Source: Candidatus Methanoperedens sp. (GTDB lineage: Archaea > Halobacteriota > Methanosarcinia > Methanosarcinales > Methanoperedenaceae). Taken from it: DNA of 53,190 nt. The stretch lies in the NCBI GenBank assembly GCA_026552855.1, contig JAPMTX010000141.1, positions 1-53,190 of the forward strand, in the 5' to 3' direction. Numbering within the stretch: the stretch's first letter is position 1; every line of letters begins with the position of its first letter. The position numbers and the translations under genes were made by a program. Shown here piece after piece: positions 14,409 to 23,426 of this stretch. The notes under the pieces are model-generated. The model made no database searches and was not told where the DNA came from. It worked only from the letters and a program-made list of their open reading frames with translations.

Positions 14409-16748
14409 ATGCCAACAGGTGTATACATATGCCATTGCGGGTCGAACATAGCAGGCACCATAGATGTCGGGGATGTGAGGAAACACGCTGAACAGCTAAA
14501 AGATGTAGCGATAGCCCGCGATATAACATTTGCGTGCGGCGATGCAGGGCAGGAGCAGATAAAAAAAGACATAGTCGAGCAAAAGCTTGACCGCATCGTT
14601 ATTGCAGCCTGCTCACCCCGCCTCCATGAGGTAACGTTCAGGCGCGTGCTTGAGCAGGCAGGCATAAACCCCTATCTCCTTGAGATGGTCAATATCAGGG
14701 AGCAGGGCTCCTGGGTGCATGCAGATAAGAACAGCCTTGCAACGCAGAAAGCCAAAGACCTGGTAGCTATGGGCGTGGCAAGGGTGGCGCTGCTTTCCCC
14801 CCTTGAGAAAAAGACGGTACCTGCAAATAAGGATGTACTGGTAATAGGAGCAGGCGTGGCAGGGATAGAGGCTGCGCTCTCCCTGGCGAACATGGGAGCT
14901 AAGGTGCACATGGTCGAAAAAGAGCCCACGATAGGCGGGAAGATGGCTCTGATGAACGAGGTTTTCCCCACGAACGACTGCTCCCTGTGCGTCCTGGCTC
15001 CCAGGATGTCCGAGGTGCAGAACAACCCGAACATCATGCTGTACACATACTCGGAAGTAACAAATATAGAGGGAAGAGCTGGAGATTTCAGGGTAACCGG
15101 GGTGAAAAAGCCGCGGTATATAGACGAGAAAAAATGCAAAGGGTGCATAGACATATGCGCCCGGGTCTGTCCCATCGATGTTCCGAACCAGTTCGATTTT
15201 GGCATAGGAAAGCGCAAATCCATCTATATCCCGTTCGCCCAGGCTGTGCCCCAGGTTGCGTGCATCGATGAGCACTGCGTGGGCTGCGACCTGTGCAGGC
15301 TGGCGTGCCCTGCCGAGGCTGTGGATTTCAACCGGAAGCCTGAGAATTTTGAGTTCAACGTGGGCGCAGTAATACTTGCTACAGGATACCAGCCCTTCGA
15401 CGCATCGCGGAAGGAAGAATACGGGTACGGCAGGTATAAAAATGTTATAACCAGCCTTGAACTTGAGAGGATGCTCAGTGCAGCAGGTCCAACCCACGGC
15501 AGGGTGGTTTCGCCCTCTACGGGAGAGGATGTGAAAAGCGTGGCTTTTATCCTGTGCGTGGGGTCAAGGGACGAACAGGTCGGGAACCCGTACTGCTCAA
15601 AGGTATGCTGCATGGCTTCGATAAAGAACGCGATTCTTATTTCGGAGGAATATCCTGATGCGAAAATAACAGTGCATTACATCGATATCCGCGCAGGCGG
15701 CGAGATGTACGAGGAATACTACAGGCGCGCGCAGGAGATGGGCATATCCTTCGTGCGCGGGCGCGTTGCAGAGGTCGAGGAATCGGAAGGCAAAACCGTG
15801 CTCCACTACGAGGATACTATTTCAGCCGAAACGTGCCATGAGCCGTACGACCTTGTGGTGCTTGCGGTGGGCATGGAAGCTAACAGCAGCGCTGAGCCTC
15901 TGGGCAGGATGCTTAACCTCTCCACACGTCCTGACCGCTTCTTCCAGAGCGCGCATCCCAAGATGCGCCCTGTTCAGACGCATACAAAAGGCGTGTTCAT
16001 AGCAGGATGCGCATCAGGTGCCAAGGAGATCCAGGTCTCTATCGAGCAGGGAAGCGCGGCTGCAGCCAAGGCTGAGAGCCTGCTACACAGGGGCGAGCTG
16101 GAGATAGAGCCCCTGAGCGCCTATGTGCTGCCAGAGCTCTGCGACGGGTGCCGCATCTGTGAGAGCGTATGTAAATTCGGGCGCATCAAGGCAGAGGATA
16201 AGAAAGCATGCGTGGATGAGGTCGAATGCCAGGGATGCGGAGCATGCAGTGCAGCATGCCCCAACGGCGCTATCCAGCTTCGGAATTACACGGACAATCA
16301 GATAATGGCCCAGATAAGGGAAGCGACGCGGGAAACGAGCGAATACCCCCTGGTAATAGGGTTCCTTTGCCACTGGTGCTCCTACGCAGCCGCCGATCTT
16401 GCAGGCTCACTCAGGCTGCAATACCCCACGAACCTGCGGAGCATAAGGGTGCTGTGCTCTGGAAGAGTTAACCCGTCCTTTGTACTTGAAGCGCTTCGCC
16501 GCGGCGCGGATGGCGTGCTCGTGGCAGGGTGCAGGCTCGGAGAGTGCCACTACACCATAGGCAACCATTGCGCACTCCAGAGGATGGGCGTGCTTTCAAA
16601 ACTGCTTGTAGACCTCGGCTTCGACGAGCGTCGGCTCCGTGTGGAATGGATTGCAGCAAGCGAGGGTGAGAAGTTCGCCGGCGTGGTGAAGGATTTCGTG
16701 AATCAGCTTAAAGAAATAGGACCGATAGGGAGCGAGTTTAAGGAATGA
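14409..16748 (+). CDS. hdrA2: HdrA-MvhD fusion, heterodisulfide reductase subunit A2
   Basis: A 779-residue cytoplasmic flavoprotein. The N-terminal domain has CHCGSNI (Cys8, Cys10) and ACSPRLHE; the FAD-binding GAGVAG is at 147-152, with a CxxxxC-type site around Cys191/Cys194. Two ferredoxin motifs lie at about 243-254 and 285-300 and two at about 578-617. From about 645 an MvhD-like domain follows (FLCHWCSYAAADLAG, then VAGCRLGECHY). The fusion is the layout of HdrA2 of Methanosarcina acetivorans, which bifurcates electrons between F420, heterodisulfide and ferredoxin with HdrB2C2. No HdrB or HdrC gene is in the window. Its stop overlaps the start of the polyferredoxin gene (ATGA). Confidence 0.94.
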   Translation: MPTGVYICHCGSNIAGTIDVGDVRKHAEQLKDVAIARDITFACGDAGQEQIKKDIVEQKLDRIVIAACSPRLHEVTFRRVLEQAGINPYLLEMVNIREQGSWVHADKNSLATQKAKDLVAMGVARVALLSPLEKKTVPANKDVLVIGAGVAGIEAALSLANMGAKVHMVEKEPTIGGKMALMNEVFPTNDCSLCVLAPRMSEVQNNPNIMLYTYSEVTNIEGRAGDFRVTGVKKPRYIDEKKCKGCIDICARVCPIDVPNQFDFGIGKRKSIYIPFAQAVPQVACIDEHCVGCDLCRLACPAEAVDFNRKPENFEFNVGAVILATGYQPFDASRKEEYGYGRYKNVITSLELERMLSAAGPTHGRVVSPSTGEDVKSVAFILCVGSRDEQVGNPYCSKVCCMASIKNAILISEEYPDAKITVHYIDIRAGGEMYEEYYRRAQEMGISFVRGRVAEVEESEGKTVLHYEDTISAETCHEPYDLVVLAVGMEANSSAEPLGRMLNLSTRPDRFFQSAHPKMRPVQTHTKGVFIAGCASGAKEIQVSIEQGSAAAAKAESLLHRGELEIEPLSAYVLPELCDGCRICESVCKFGRIKAEDKKACVDEVECQGCGACSAACPNGAIQLRNYTDNQIMAQIREATRETSEYPLVIGFLCHWCSYAAADLAGSLRLQYPTNLRSIRVLCSGRVNPSFVLEALRRGADGVLVAGCRLGECHYTIGNHCALQRMGVLSKLLVDLGFDERRLRVEWIAASEGEKFAGVVKDFVNQLKEIGPIGSEFKE

Positions 16749-18061
16749 ACGACGAAAAACCCCTTGAGGTCACGGTAGACAGCGAGGTGAACGGTCCGCA
16801 TTTCCAGTTCACCCAGAGGACAGGGAAATCAAAGAGAGTACTGGACTACGATTATAAGCGCTGCAACGGATGCGGGCTCTGCATCGAGGTCTGCCCCAAA
16901 AAAGCCATCGAGCCCGGACCGCTGATAGAAATAGCAACAGGACTTGATGCACCGCCAGTCATCGTTGACCATACCAGGTGTTCTTTCTGCGGCATGTGCG
17001 CATCGTTTTGCCCTGTAAAGGCTTTTAAGATGACCCTGAATGACAGGAATATCCTTGAACTGGCGGAGTTCCCGCATCTTGATTCAGGCGTTGTGTTCAA
17101 CGATAAGTGCCTGCCCTGTCTCATTTGCGTGAAAGCCTGTCCCGAAGAGGCTATAAGTGTTGAATTCACATTCCAGAAAAAGGAAGCCATAGCCCCGTTC
17201 AAATCCGGAAAAACAGGCGAGATAGAAGCTGACATGGAGAAATGCACTCTGTGCGGGCTCTGCGTGGAGTTTTGCCCTGCATTCGTTCTTGTTGAGAAAA
17301 AACCAGAAGCCAACGACCTCATGCCCTTTGACGACCTTCTGGTGGACAGGACAAAATGCGACTATTGCGGGCTCTGCGTGCCTTTCTGTCCTGAAGAGGC
17401 AATAAAGGTAAAAGGGGATTTTAACCTTGAGGATGTTAAAAAGCTCGCTCCGAAAATAACGGGAACTATCAGGGTGGACAACGACAAATGCACACGCTGC
17501 GGCTGGTGTGAGGCAGTATGCCCGTACGATGCTGCTGTCGTGACAAAACCGTTCGAGGGCGAGATAGAGCTTATCGATGCGAAACTTAAAGGCTGCGACC
17601 CTGTGGGATGCCACGGATGTTTCAATGTCTGCCCTTCGAAAGCCTGGATAATCCCGGCGGATAAGAAGATAGACGTGGTCCGCGACTTCTGCACCTACTG
17701 CGGCGCATGCGAGAAAGCCTGCCACGTAAATGCAATCGGGGTTAAGAGAAAGGCTGTAAAACATACTCCAGTTATCGAGACGCCGTGGGCACAGGACTGG
17801 AAGATGGCTATCGCCTCCCTCACAGCGGATGACAGGAACAGACCTGATACCTCGCGCACTCTGCAGGTCGATAAACCTGAAAGGAAAATCGAGCCTCTGC
17901 TCATCAGACCTGATGTTAACCATAAGTTGAAACTGGTTGAGGAGAGGATTTCAAGCGTATCGTCCCTTCTGGGTAATAAAGCGGTAAGGCACGCCTGGGA
18001 GAAAAAAGAGGCGGCAGTTGCGGCTGCTGAGATAAAGAAGCGGCTGTTGAAGCAGCAGTAA
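16745..18061 (+). CDS. FwdF-like polyferredoxin with eight 4Fe-4S motifs
   Basis: A 438-residue protein with eight cysteine clusters in order: CNGCGLCIEVCP, CSFCGMCASFCP, CLPCLICVKACP, CTLCGLCVEFCP, CDYCGLCVPFCP, CTRCGWCEAVCP, a variant CDPVGCHGCFNVCP, and CTYCGACEKACH (last Cys followed by His instead of Pro). Length and order resemble FwdF/FmdF, the polyferredoxin of formylmethanofuran dehydrogenase. The last ~100 residues are helical and charged without clusters. Translationally coupled to hdrA2; M. acetivorans also has a polyferredoxin gene beside hdrA2. It probably wires HdrA2 to ferredoxin or to formylmethanofuran dehydrogenase in the cytoplasm. Confidence 0.9.
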   Translation: MNDEKPLEVTVDSEVNGPHFQFTQRTGKSKRVLDYDYKRCNGCGLCIEVCPKKAIEPGPLIEIATGLDAPPVIVDHTRCSFCGMCASFCPVKAFKMTLNDRNILELAEFPHLDSGVVFNDKCLPCLICVKACPEEAISVEFTFQKKEAIAPFKSGKTGEIEADMEKCTLCGLCVEFCPAFVLVEKKPEANDLMPFDDLLVDRTKCDYCGLCVPFCPEEAIKVKGDFNLEDVKKLAPKITGTIRVDNDKCTRCGWCEAVCPYDAAVVTKPFEGEIELIDAKLKGCDPVGCHGCFNVCPSKAWIIPADKKIDVVRDFCTYCGACEKACHVNAIGVKRKAVKHTPVIETPWAQDWKMAIASLTADDRNRPDTSRTLQVDKPERKIEPLLIRPDVNHKLKLVEERISSVSSLLGNKAVRHAWEKKEAAVAAAEIKKRLLKQQ

Positions 18062-18141
18062 TTATACCCGACAACATTATGAATACAGAGGATATTATTG
18101 AATTGAGTTACAGGTGATACAGAGCTATACGGTGGAAAGAG

Positions 18142-18666
18142 ATGGTGAACAAGAAGACCAAATTGGCGATTTTAGCAGTTGCGATTGTAATTTTGATTGT
18201 TATCGCAGCAAATTATAATTTAAATAACCTGAGGATGCAGGAAGGAACTAAGCCGCCGCCCGCCACCCTTACGATAGACGGAGAAGAACAGGCGTCAGGG
18301 ATAGGCTCGTATTGCTGGTTTGAAGGCAATATGATTGTTTGCGCCGATTATGCAGGCATTCCAACGATAGGCAAACCCCTCACGGCTAATTCGTCTGTCA
18401 CGGCGCATCTCAGAATCCCTCTCAATGAGACTCCTGAGGAGCTGCAAATTAACGTTTTTCGTGTTACTGACAAGGATTTAATTAATGAGGACAAAGGAGG
18501 TCTCAGGTTCTGGAAATCCAGTGTGGGAAAATACCTGACGCTTCCTCTTGAGAACGAGCAGGACGTACACCTCTCGCTTGAATCTGGGCTTTACGTACTG
18601 GGGGTCTTTCCGAGATGGAAAGAAAAGGGCAGTGTAGCCTATGGTTTTCTGCTTGAGGTACAGTAA
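18142..18666 (+). CDS. Membrane-anchored extracellular protein, unknown
   Basis: A 174-residue protein with an N-terminal signal/anchor helix (residues about 7-24) and an extracellular beta-rich domain. GSYCWFEGNMIVCADYAG (residues about 55-72) holds two cysteines likely to form a disulfide, a pattern seen in several small secreted proteins. One N-glycosylation sequon (NSS) is present. No catalytic motif. It is followed by a small zinc-ribbon gene 48 bases later in the same orientation. Confidence 0.7.
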   Translation: MVNKKTKLAILAVAIVILIVIAANYNLNNLRMQEGTKPPPATLTIDGEEQASGIGSYCWFEGNMIVCADYAGIPTIGKPLTANSSVTAHLRIPLNETPEELQINVFRVTDKDLINEDKGGLRFWKSSVGKYLTLPLENEQDVHLSLESGLYVLGVFPRWKEKGSVAYGFLLEVQ

Positions 18667-18714
18667 GAGGTATCATGAAACAAATATTGAGTAAATCCAT
18701 AATGGAGGGTATAA

Positions 18715-18939
18715 ATGTCAAAAAATCAGGAATCTGATCCAATGAAATGTCCCCGCTGCTTGACAGCATTAGAATACGCAGGGACTAAAAAGTTCCACGA
18801 GGGAACGAGATGGGGCTTCATGGGAGAACTGGGCGAGCTGTTCGTGAACCGCGAGTACTTCGATGTTTACGTCTGCCCCAGGTGCGGTCGCGTTGAGCTT
18901 TTTGTCGACGGGATTGGAGAGGAGTTCAGACCTCATTAA
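18715..18939 (+). CDS. Small zinc-ribbon protein
   Basis: A 74-residue protein with two CPRC knuckles (about 13-16 and 60-63: KCPRCLTALEYAG and YVCPRCGRVELFVDG), forming a single treble-clef or zinc-ribbon site. The middle (GTKKFHEGTRWGFMGELGELFVNRE) separates the knuckles by about 43 residues. Proteins of this kind are common and uncharacterised. A Shine-Dalgarno-like ggagggt precedes the ATG. Confidence 0.75.
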   Translation: MSKNQESDPMKCPRCLTALEYAGTKKFHEGTRWGFMGELGELFVNREYFDVYVCPRCGRVELFVDGIGEEFRPH

Positions 18940-19001
18940 GGATTGATAAATTACGGCTGAGATGCCATGCAAGCAGAGTACTAAAATTGAGTATTTGAAC
19001 C

Positions 19002-19499
19002 ATGGTAGTGAACCGCGATGTTGAAAAGTTCATCCTTCTGAATCTGGTCATTCTCTTTATCGTTCAGCCCGGCTCGATAATCCTGGCTAATTTCGATGCG
19101 CCGTATGGGTTCATGAGGGATCTGACAACATGGTTATCCTCGTACGTGGGTCTATCGCCTGTGGCTCTTATCTATCTGGTAAAGAAGAGAGAATCCATCA
19201 GAAAAGAGGCCATTCCTGTTTATATCATCTTTATCTTGGTTCTGGCTTATGTGATCTACACTGTTCAGCAGCCGCTTTTCGAGGGGTTCAGGTCGCCCGA
19301 TTATAAACCAAATTTTTTTGTATTCTTAGCTGTCTATGTTCTGAGCGCCTTTATCTCTATCATGCTCCTTCCCGTAGCCATCGTGCACCTGGACGAGGTT
19401 TACCTGGGTTATGGCTACGATCTTCCTCTGGGTCTGGCAAATCTGGTTATATTTGTACTTATCACAGTGCTTTACGTGCACCTGAGAAGATCCAGATAA
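19002..19499 (+). CDS. Polytopic membrane protein, unknown
   Basis: A 165-residue protein with about four to five transmembrane segments (FILLNLVILFIVQPG near the N-terminus, SPVALIYLV, YIIFILVLAYVIYTV, FLAVYVLSAFISIMLL, and a final LVIFVLITVLYV). No conserved polar motif suggests an activity. It converges with the membrane-protein run that ends at 19559. Confidence 0.65.
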   Translation: MVVNRDVEKFILLNLVILFIVQPGSIILANFDAPYGFMRDLTTWLSSYVGLSPVALIYLVKKRESIRKEAIPVYIIFILVLAYVIYTVQQPLFEGFRSPDYKPNFFVFLAVYVLSAFISIMLLPVAIVHLDEVYLGYGYDLPLGLANLVIFVLITVLYVHLRRSR

Positions 19500-19558
19500 A
19501 TCCCGCTTTCAGCAGCCCGTATAGATCACGGCAGTCAGAACTTCATCCCCAAAATCCG

Positions 19559-20782
19559 TTAGGGACTCTGTCTGGCAGGGGCTTGGTCATATCCATATCC
19601 ATAACTGCTCTCAACGCTGCTTGGCTGTACGAGCACATAGACAGCTATAATCCAGATAATAACAGCGGCTAATAAGATCAATAAAACGTGATGTCGTCCT
19701 GTGTCCTGATGTTCAGCCAAGGTTTCCGCTTTCCTTATTCCCATTTTATAAACGAACGCCGAAAGTACCAGGGCTGCAAATGAGGGCAAAAACAATTTAC
19801 CTATCGGCGACAGATACGCTAACATCCGTATGAAAGCTACAGACGCTGAAGAGTACAGCATAAGTTTGTTCTCCATAAGAATCCCTGCAATCCCGACGGC
19901 GGAAATTATGACAGGGATAACATATTCAGGTCGGAAATCACCGCATATCCTGCCGCCGCTGGTCGGCGAGATCTGGTACGTATAGCAGCCCCCGCTGATC
20001 AATACAATATCGGAGTACAGTGTTGCTGCCATTGCGGCTGCCAGCGAGATGCCAGCCAGAAACAGAGCAAACCTCTTGTGCCTTGCATTAACTCCCTCGT
20101 TTCTGAATCCATTAGCTATTCCGCTCTGGTACACGAATGCCGATATAACGAGGAGCATGGGGAATATCCAGAATATGGATTTCCGCAGAAGCAACCCGAA
20201 GAATACAGCTATTACCATAGAGATCGCCGAGGAGGTGTTCAGGATATCTATATTCCTTTTCCGTATCCCTATTATCCCAAGTACCGGATATAATGCCAGG
20301 AGCAAATACAGGACTGCCAGAATCACAGCCGGAGGCGAGGTTATAACCGCTGAATAAATGCCCGGTGCATCGGGCGTAGCCGCGGCTATCGATGCGATCA
20401 AAGATGCAGAGGCTGCAATAAGTGCATTTTTCTTTGCCTTTTCACTAACTTCAACCTGCTGCTCATCGTTCAGATAAACGAGTGTAGAGATTACAAGGAG
20501 CAGAGATGAGACGGCAAAAAAAATACCAATGGATACTATCCCGAGAATAGTGAGGGCTAGGGACATTATGGAGGAGATAACCAGAACTTCCTTATTCCTC
20601 AAAAAGATCCCTGTTATCCCTGCAAGGGGAGCAAATGCCAGAATGAGCACTACAGGAGATACCGGCACCAGTGGAGAGAAGCTGGCGAACGCTGTGAAGT
20701 ACATGAGAGCCAGCAGCGATGCTGTAAAAGACAGATATGCCAGCCATAATGCTTTTTTCCGGTTATCCGTGGGTTTTGTCAT
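19559..20782 (-). CDS. Polytopic membrane protein with internal duplication
   Basis: A 407-residue protein with about eleven hydrophobic segments and few charged residues. Its halves look related: KKALWLAYLSFTASLLAL, KKNALIAASASLIASIAAAT and RFALFLAGISLAAAMAAT each begin a block followed by a PV(I/V)xAV-type helix and an I(G/R)KRN or xxNKE turn, so three repeated units are likely. The family is unknown. It is the last gene of a three-gene minus-strand run (21674 to 19559) with short gaps. Confidence 0.65.
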   Translation of the reverse strand: MTKPTDNRKKALWLAYLSFTASLLALMYFTAFASFSPLVPVSPVVLILAFAPLAGITGIFLRNKEVLVISSIMSLALTILGIVSIGIFFAVSSLLLVISTLVYLNDEQQVEVSEKAKKNALIAASASLIASIAAATPDAPGIYSAVITSPPAVILAVLYLLLALYPVLGIIGIRKRNIDILNTSSAISMVIAVFFGLLLRKSIFWIFPMLLVISAFVYQSGIANGFRNEGVNARHKRFALFLAGISLAAAMAATLYSDIVLISGGCYTYQISPTSGGRICGDFRPEYVIPVIISAVGIAGILMENKLMLYSSASVAFIRMLAYLSPIGKLFLPSFAALVLSAFVYKMGIRKAETLAEHQDTGRHHVLLILLAAVIIWIIAVYVLVQPSSVESSYGYGYDQAPARQSP

Positions 20783-20790
20783 TTATAACC

Positions 20791-21384
20791 TCATGCTGAA
20801 CTCTCCATATCTTGGTCTAAATACCTTGCTTTCCATGAAATAACTATTCCGCCTGCACCCACGCCTAAAATAAAAATAACGACTGGAATAGCAAGCAGTG
20901 CAACTGCGACCTCCTGAAATACAGAGAGTATCACCATATAAGCCAAAAAAACGATGGGAGCAGCTATGCTGAGTTTTCCTACCAGATCTGCCTTTTCCAT
21001 CAAACTGCCCGATGCCAGTTCGCGAACAGAGAAGCAGACCAGAGTGATCCCGATGTACTCCAGAGCAATATAAAGTATGCCCAGAACCAAATCAACTCCG
21101 CCTTTGTATCCTACATTGAAACCCGCTCCTGCGAACGGAGGATAAAACATGAGAGGGATGCTCAGAACAAACAGAACGCCGAAAATCCTCAGGTTGATTT
21201 TGCTATATTTTCTTACTTTTGCATGCTCTATACCTCTTAACTTGTAGGTTCCATAGGCAGCAAGGGCAAAGCCTGCTGGGTTCAGGAAAATATCAAATCC
21301 GCCCATTTTCAGGTCAAGCATAACTATTAAAAGACCAAGAGAGACCGAAGTAAAACCTTTCTTAATTATAATATCAGAGCCCAT
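20791..21384 (-). CDS. Six-helix membrane protein, unknown
   Basis: A 197-residue protein with about six transmembrane segments: TSVSLGLLIVMLDL, NPAGFALAAYGTYKL, FGVLFVLSIPLMFYP, VLGILYIALEYIGITLVCF, SIAAPIVFLAYMVIL, and ALLAIPVVIFILGVGAGG. Positively charged loops suggest a cytoplasmic C-terminus. Eight bases separate it from the next gene, so co-translation is likely. No functional motif. Confidence 0.65.
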   Translation of the reverse strand: MGSDIIIKKGFTSVSLGLLIVMLDLKMGGFDIFLNPAGFALAAYGTYKLRGIEHAKVRKYSKINLRIFGVLFVLSIPLMFYPPFAGAGFNVGYKGGVDLVLGILYIALEYIGITLVCFSVRELASGSLMEKADLVGKLSIAAPIVFLAYMVILSVFQEVAVALLAIPVVIFILGVGAGGIVISWKARYLDQDMESSA

Positions 21385-21410
21385 CTTCTGTCCTCATAGC
21401 TTTATGTCTG

Positions 21411-21674
21411 TCATTTCCTATCTCTGCTCGCTCTAATTAGTTCTAACAGCAATTCGTTCTGCCTGCTGATCTCGGCTAAAATCTCCTTTGAGTACTCAAG
21501 CCTGTTCTTGAAATAATGTACCGCATGGATGCCGACATAGAATATGCCGGCTGCTGCGACCGCATAGAACATCTCCTTAGCAAAGAGGCTTAAAACGAAA
21601 ATTATGACCGTTACAGGCAAGCCCATATCGATGGAATACCTGTCAAATTTCTCTTCTCCAATACCTGTGTTCAC
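21411..21674 (-). CDS. Small two-helix membrane protein
   Basis: An 87-residue protein with two transmembrane segments (about 18-34 and 36-52) and a C-terminal amphipathic helix of about 30 residues (NRLEYSKEILAEISRQNELL) likely to form a coiled coil. First gene of the three-gene membrane-protein run. Function unknown. Confidence 0.6.
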   Translation of the reverse strand: MNTGIGEEKFDRYSIDMGLPVTVIIFVLSLFAKEMFYAVAAAGIFYVGIHAVHYFKNRLEYSKEILAEISRQNELLLELIRASRDRK

Positions 21675-21787
21675 TTTCTCACCACCATTTTATATTTCCT
21701 TCACGGGTACATTTGGTTAATCCCTGCCGGGATTACTATTAGATAAAATCTATCATATTGTGATCAGAATAGATTCGTATACTATAT

Positions 21788-23188
21788 TCACGTCCCGCGC
21801 TCCAGCCCGAACTCCTTATGGAGCACCTGGACAGCCCTTTTAGCTGTGTCCTCGCTGACTGCGAACGAGATGTTATGCTGCGATGACCCCTGACTTATCA
21901 TGATAACGTTGACACCAGCTTTCCCGAGCGCCCCGAAAACCCTGCCAGCCACGCCTGGCGTGTTCGCCATGCCGGCGCCAACGACCGCCACGACGCAGAT
22001 ATTCCTGTCCTGCGCCACCTCTTTAACTGTGCCGTTCTTGAACTCTGCCCTTATAGCTTTTACAGCCCTGTCAAGATGGTTCGCATCTACAATCAGAGAG
22101 ATGTTCGCCTCTGAGGAGCCCTGGCTTATCATTATTATATTCACACCTGCGTTCGCAAGCGTGGTGAACACGCGTGCAGCCACGCCTATAGTGCCTACCA
22201 TCCCTGCGCCTGATATATTTATGAGCGCGACGTTCTTGATCACTGTCACGGCTTTTACGATATCCTTGATCTGTTTCTGGTCTTTTACTACGATGGTCCC
22301 AGGGAAATCCGGCTCGAACGTGTTCTTGACGCGCACAGGTATCCCGTGCTTTATTGCAGGTTCGATAGCCTTTGGATGGAGCACCTTGGCGCCGAAGTAT
22401 GAAAGCTCCATGGCTTCTATATAAGAAATAACAGGTATTGTCCTGGCTTCAGGCACGATTTTCGGGTCGGTCGTCAGGATGCCGTGCACCTCTTTCCAGA
22501 GCCATATCTCGTCGGCAGAAAGTGCAGCCCCTATTATCGAAGCTGAGAAATCCGACCCGCCGCGCCCCAGGGTCGTGATTATGCCGGCTTCATTCTCCCC
22601 GATGAAACCCGTAATTACAGGTATGCCGTTCTTTAAGAGGGGTTCTATGCGCTCCTTTACAAGAGAATATGATTTCTCAAGCGGTTTTGCATTGCCGTAA
22701 TCGTCCGTGGTTATTATCCCGGCTTCTCCGCCTGTGAATGAGCGGGACTTCACTCCCAGCGAGTTCAGGGCGCCGCACAGGACAGGAGCAGCCAGCCGCT
22801 CTCCATAGGATGAGATGTAATCGATCGACCTCACTGTTAGCTCGCCGAGGTAGCATATCCCGATCAGGGCTTTCTCAAGCTCCTCGATGCGCGAATCTAT
22901 CTCCTTTGTCACCTTTTCTACGATGCTGTTCTTACCTATCGCATCATGGGCTGCCTGGTGGTGCTGTTTTGTCAGGTCTGCGATGAACTCCTTGATGGCA
23001 GAGGTCTTTCCTGTCTCTGAGGCTTTTTTGGCATTCTCCAAGAGAGAATCTGTGACGCCGCTCAGCGCTGAGGTCACGAGAACGACCTCGTTCCCGCTGT
23101 CCCTGTACTCTTTTGCAAGCTCTGCGACGTGTTTCATACGGCTGCCGTCGCCCACAGATGTGCCGCCGAACTTCATCACGAGTCTCAT
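21788..23188 (-). CDS. lysC: Aspartate kinase with two ACT domains
   Basis: A 466-residue enzyme phosphorylating aspartate, the first step to lysine, threonine and methionine. KFGGTSVGDG opens the kinase domain, followed by FTGGEAGIITTDDYGNA, TLGRGGSDFSA and the substrate-contact WKEVHGILTTDPKIV. Two ACT domains end the protein, each with the ligand-loop phrase GVNIIMISQGSSEANI / GVNVIMISQGSSQHNI, predicting feedback control by an amino acid. The ATG at 23188 (MRLVMKFGG) is preferred to a start nine codons upstream, as it gives the usual N-terminus. No other biosynthetic genes flank it. Confidence 0.95.
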   Translation of the reverse strand: MRLVMKFGGTSVGDGSRMKHVAELAKEYRDSGNEVVLVTSALSGVTDSLLENAKKASETGKTSAIKEFIADLTKQHHQAAHDAIGKNSIVEKVTKEIDSRIEELEKALIGICYLGELTVRSIDYISSYGERLAAPVLCGALNSLGVKSRSFTGGEAGIITTDDYGNAKPLEKSYSLVKERIEPLLKNGIPVITGFIGENEAGIITTLGRGGSDFSASIIGAALSADEIWLWKEVHGILTTDPKIVPEARTIPVISYIEAMELSYFGAKVLHPKAIEPAIKHGIPVRVKNTFEPDFPGTIVVKDQKQIKDIVKAVTVIKNVALINISGAGMVGTIGVAARVFTTLANAGVNIIMISQGSSEANISLIVDANHLDRAVKAIRAEFKNGTVKEVAQDRNICVVAVVGAGMANTPGVAGRVFGALGKAGVNVIMISQGSSQHNISFAVSEDTAKRAVQVLHKEFGLERGT

Positions 23189-23333
23189 ATTGACCGTCTC
23201 ATATTGCCGTTTCAAACGTTCGAGGGTCTATTAAAGATTTTGCAAAAAATCCGTGTATAACGAAAAAAATCCTATAGTATCACGAGCCTGCTGTTTTAGC
23301 TGTTGTATAATATAAAATTAATTAAATATTTTC

Positions 23334-23355
23334 AGCCACAGAGGGCACAGAGAAA
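23334..23355. repeat. cacagaggg/cacagaga dispersed-repeat motif
   Basis: agccacagagggcacagagaaa contains two near-identical cacagag units. Sequences of this kind recur as intergenic repeats in many environmental microbial genomes (recollection, not verified). It lies at the edge of the AT-rich island. Confidence 0.35.
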
Positions 23356-23426
23356 TATGAGAGGATTACCGTTCAAGTATGTGGTTATAGTTGACTTACC
23401 CGATAGGGATTTTCTTGATATCAGAA

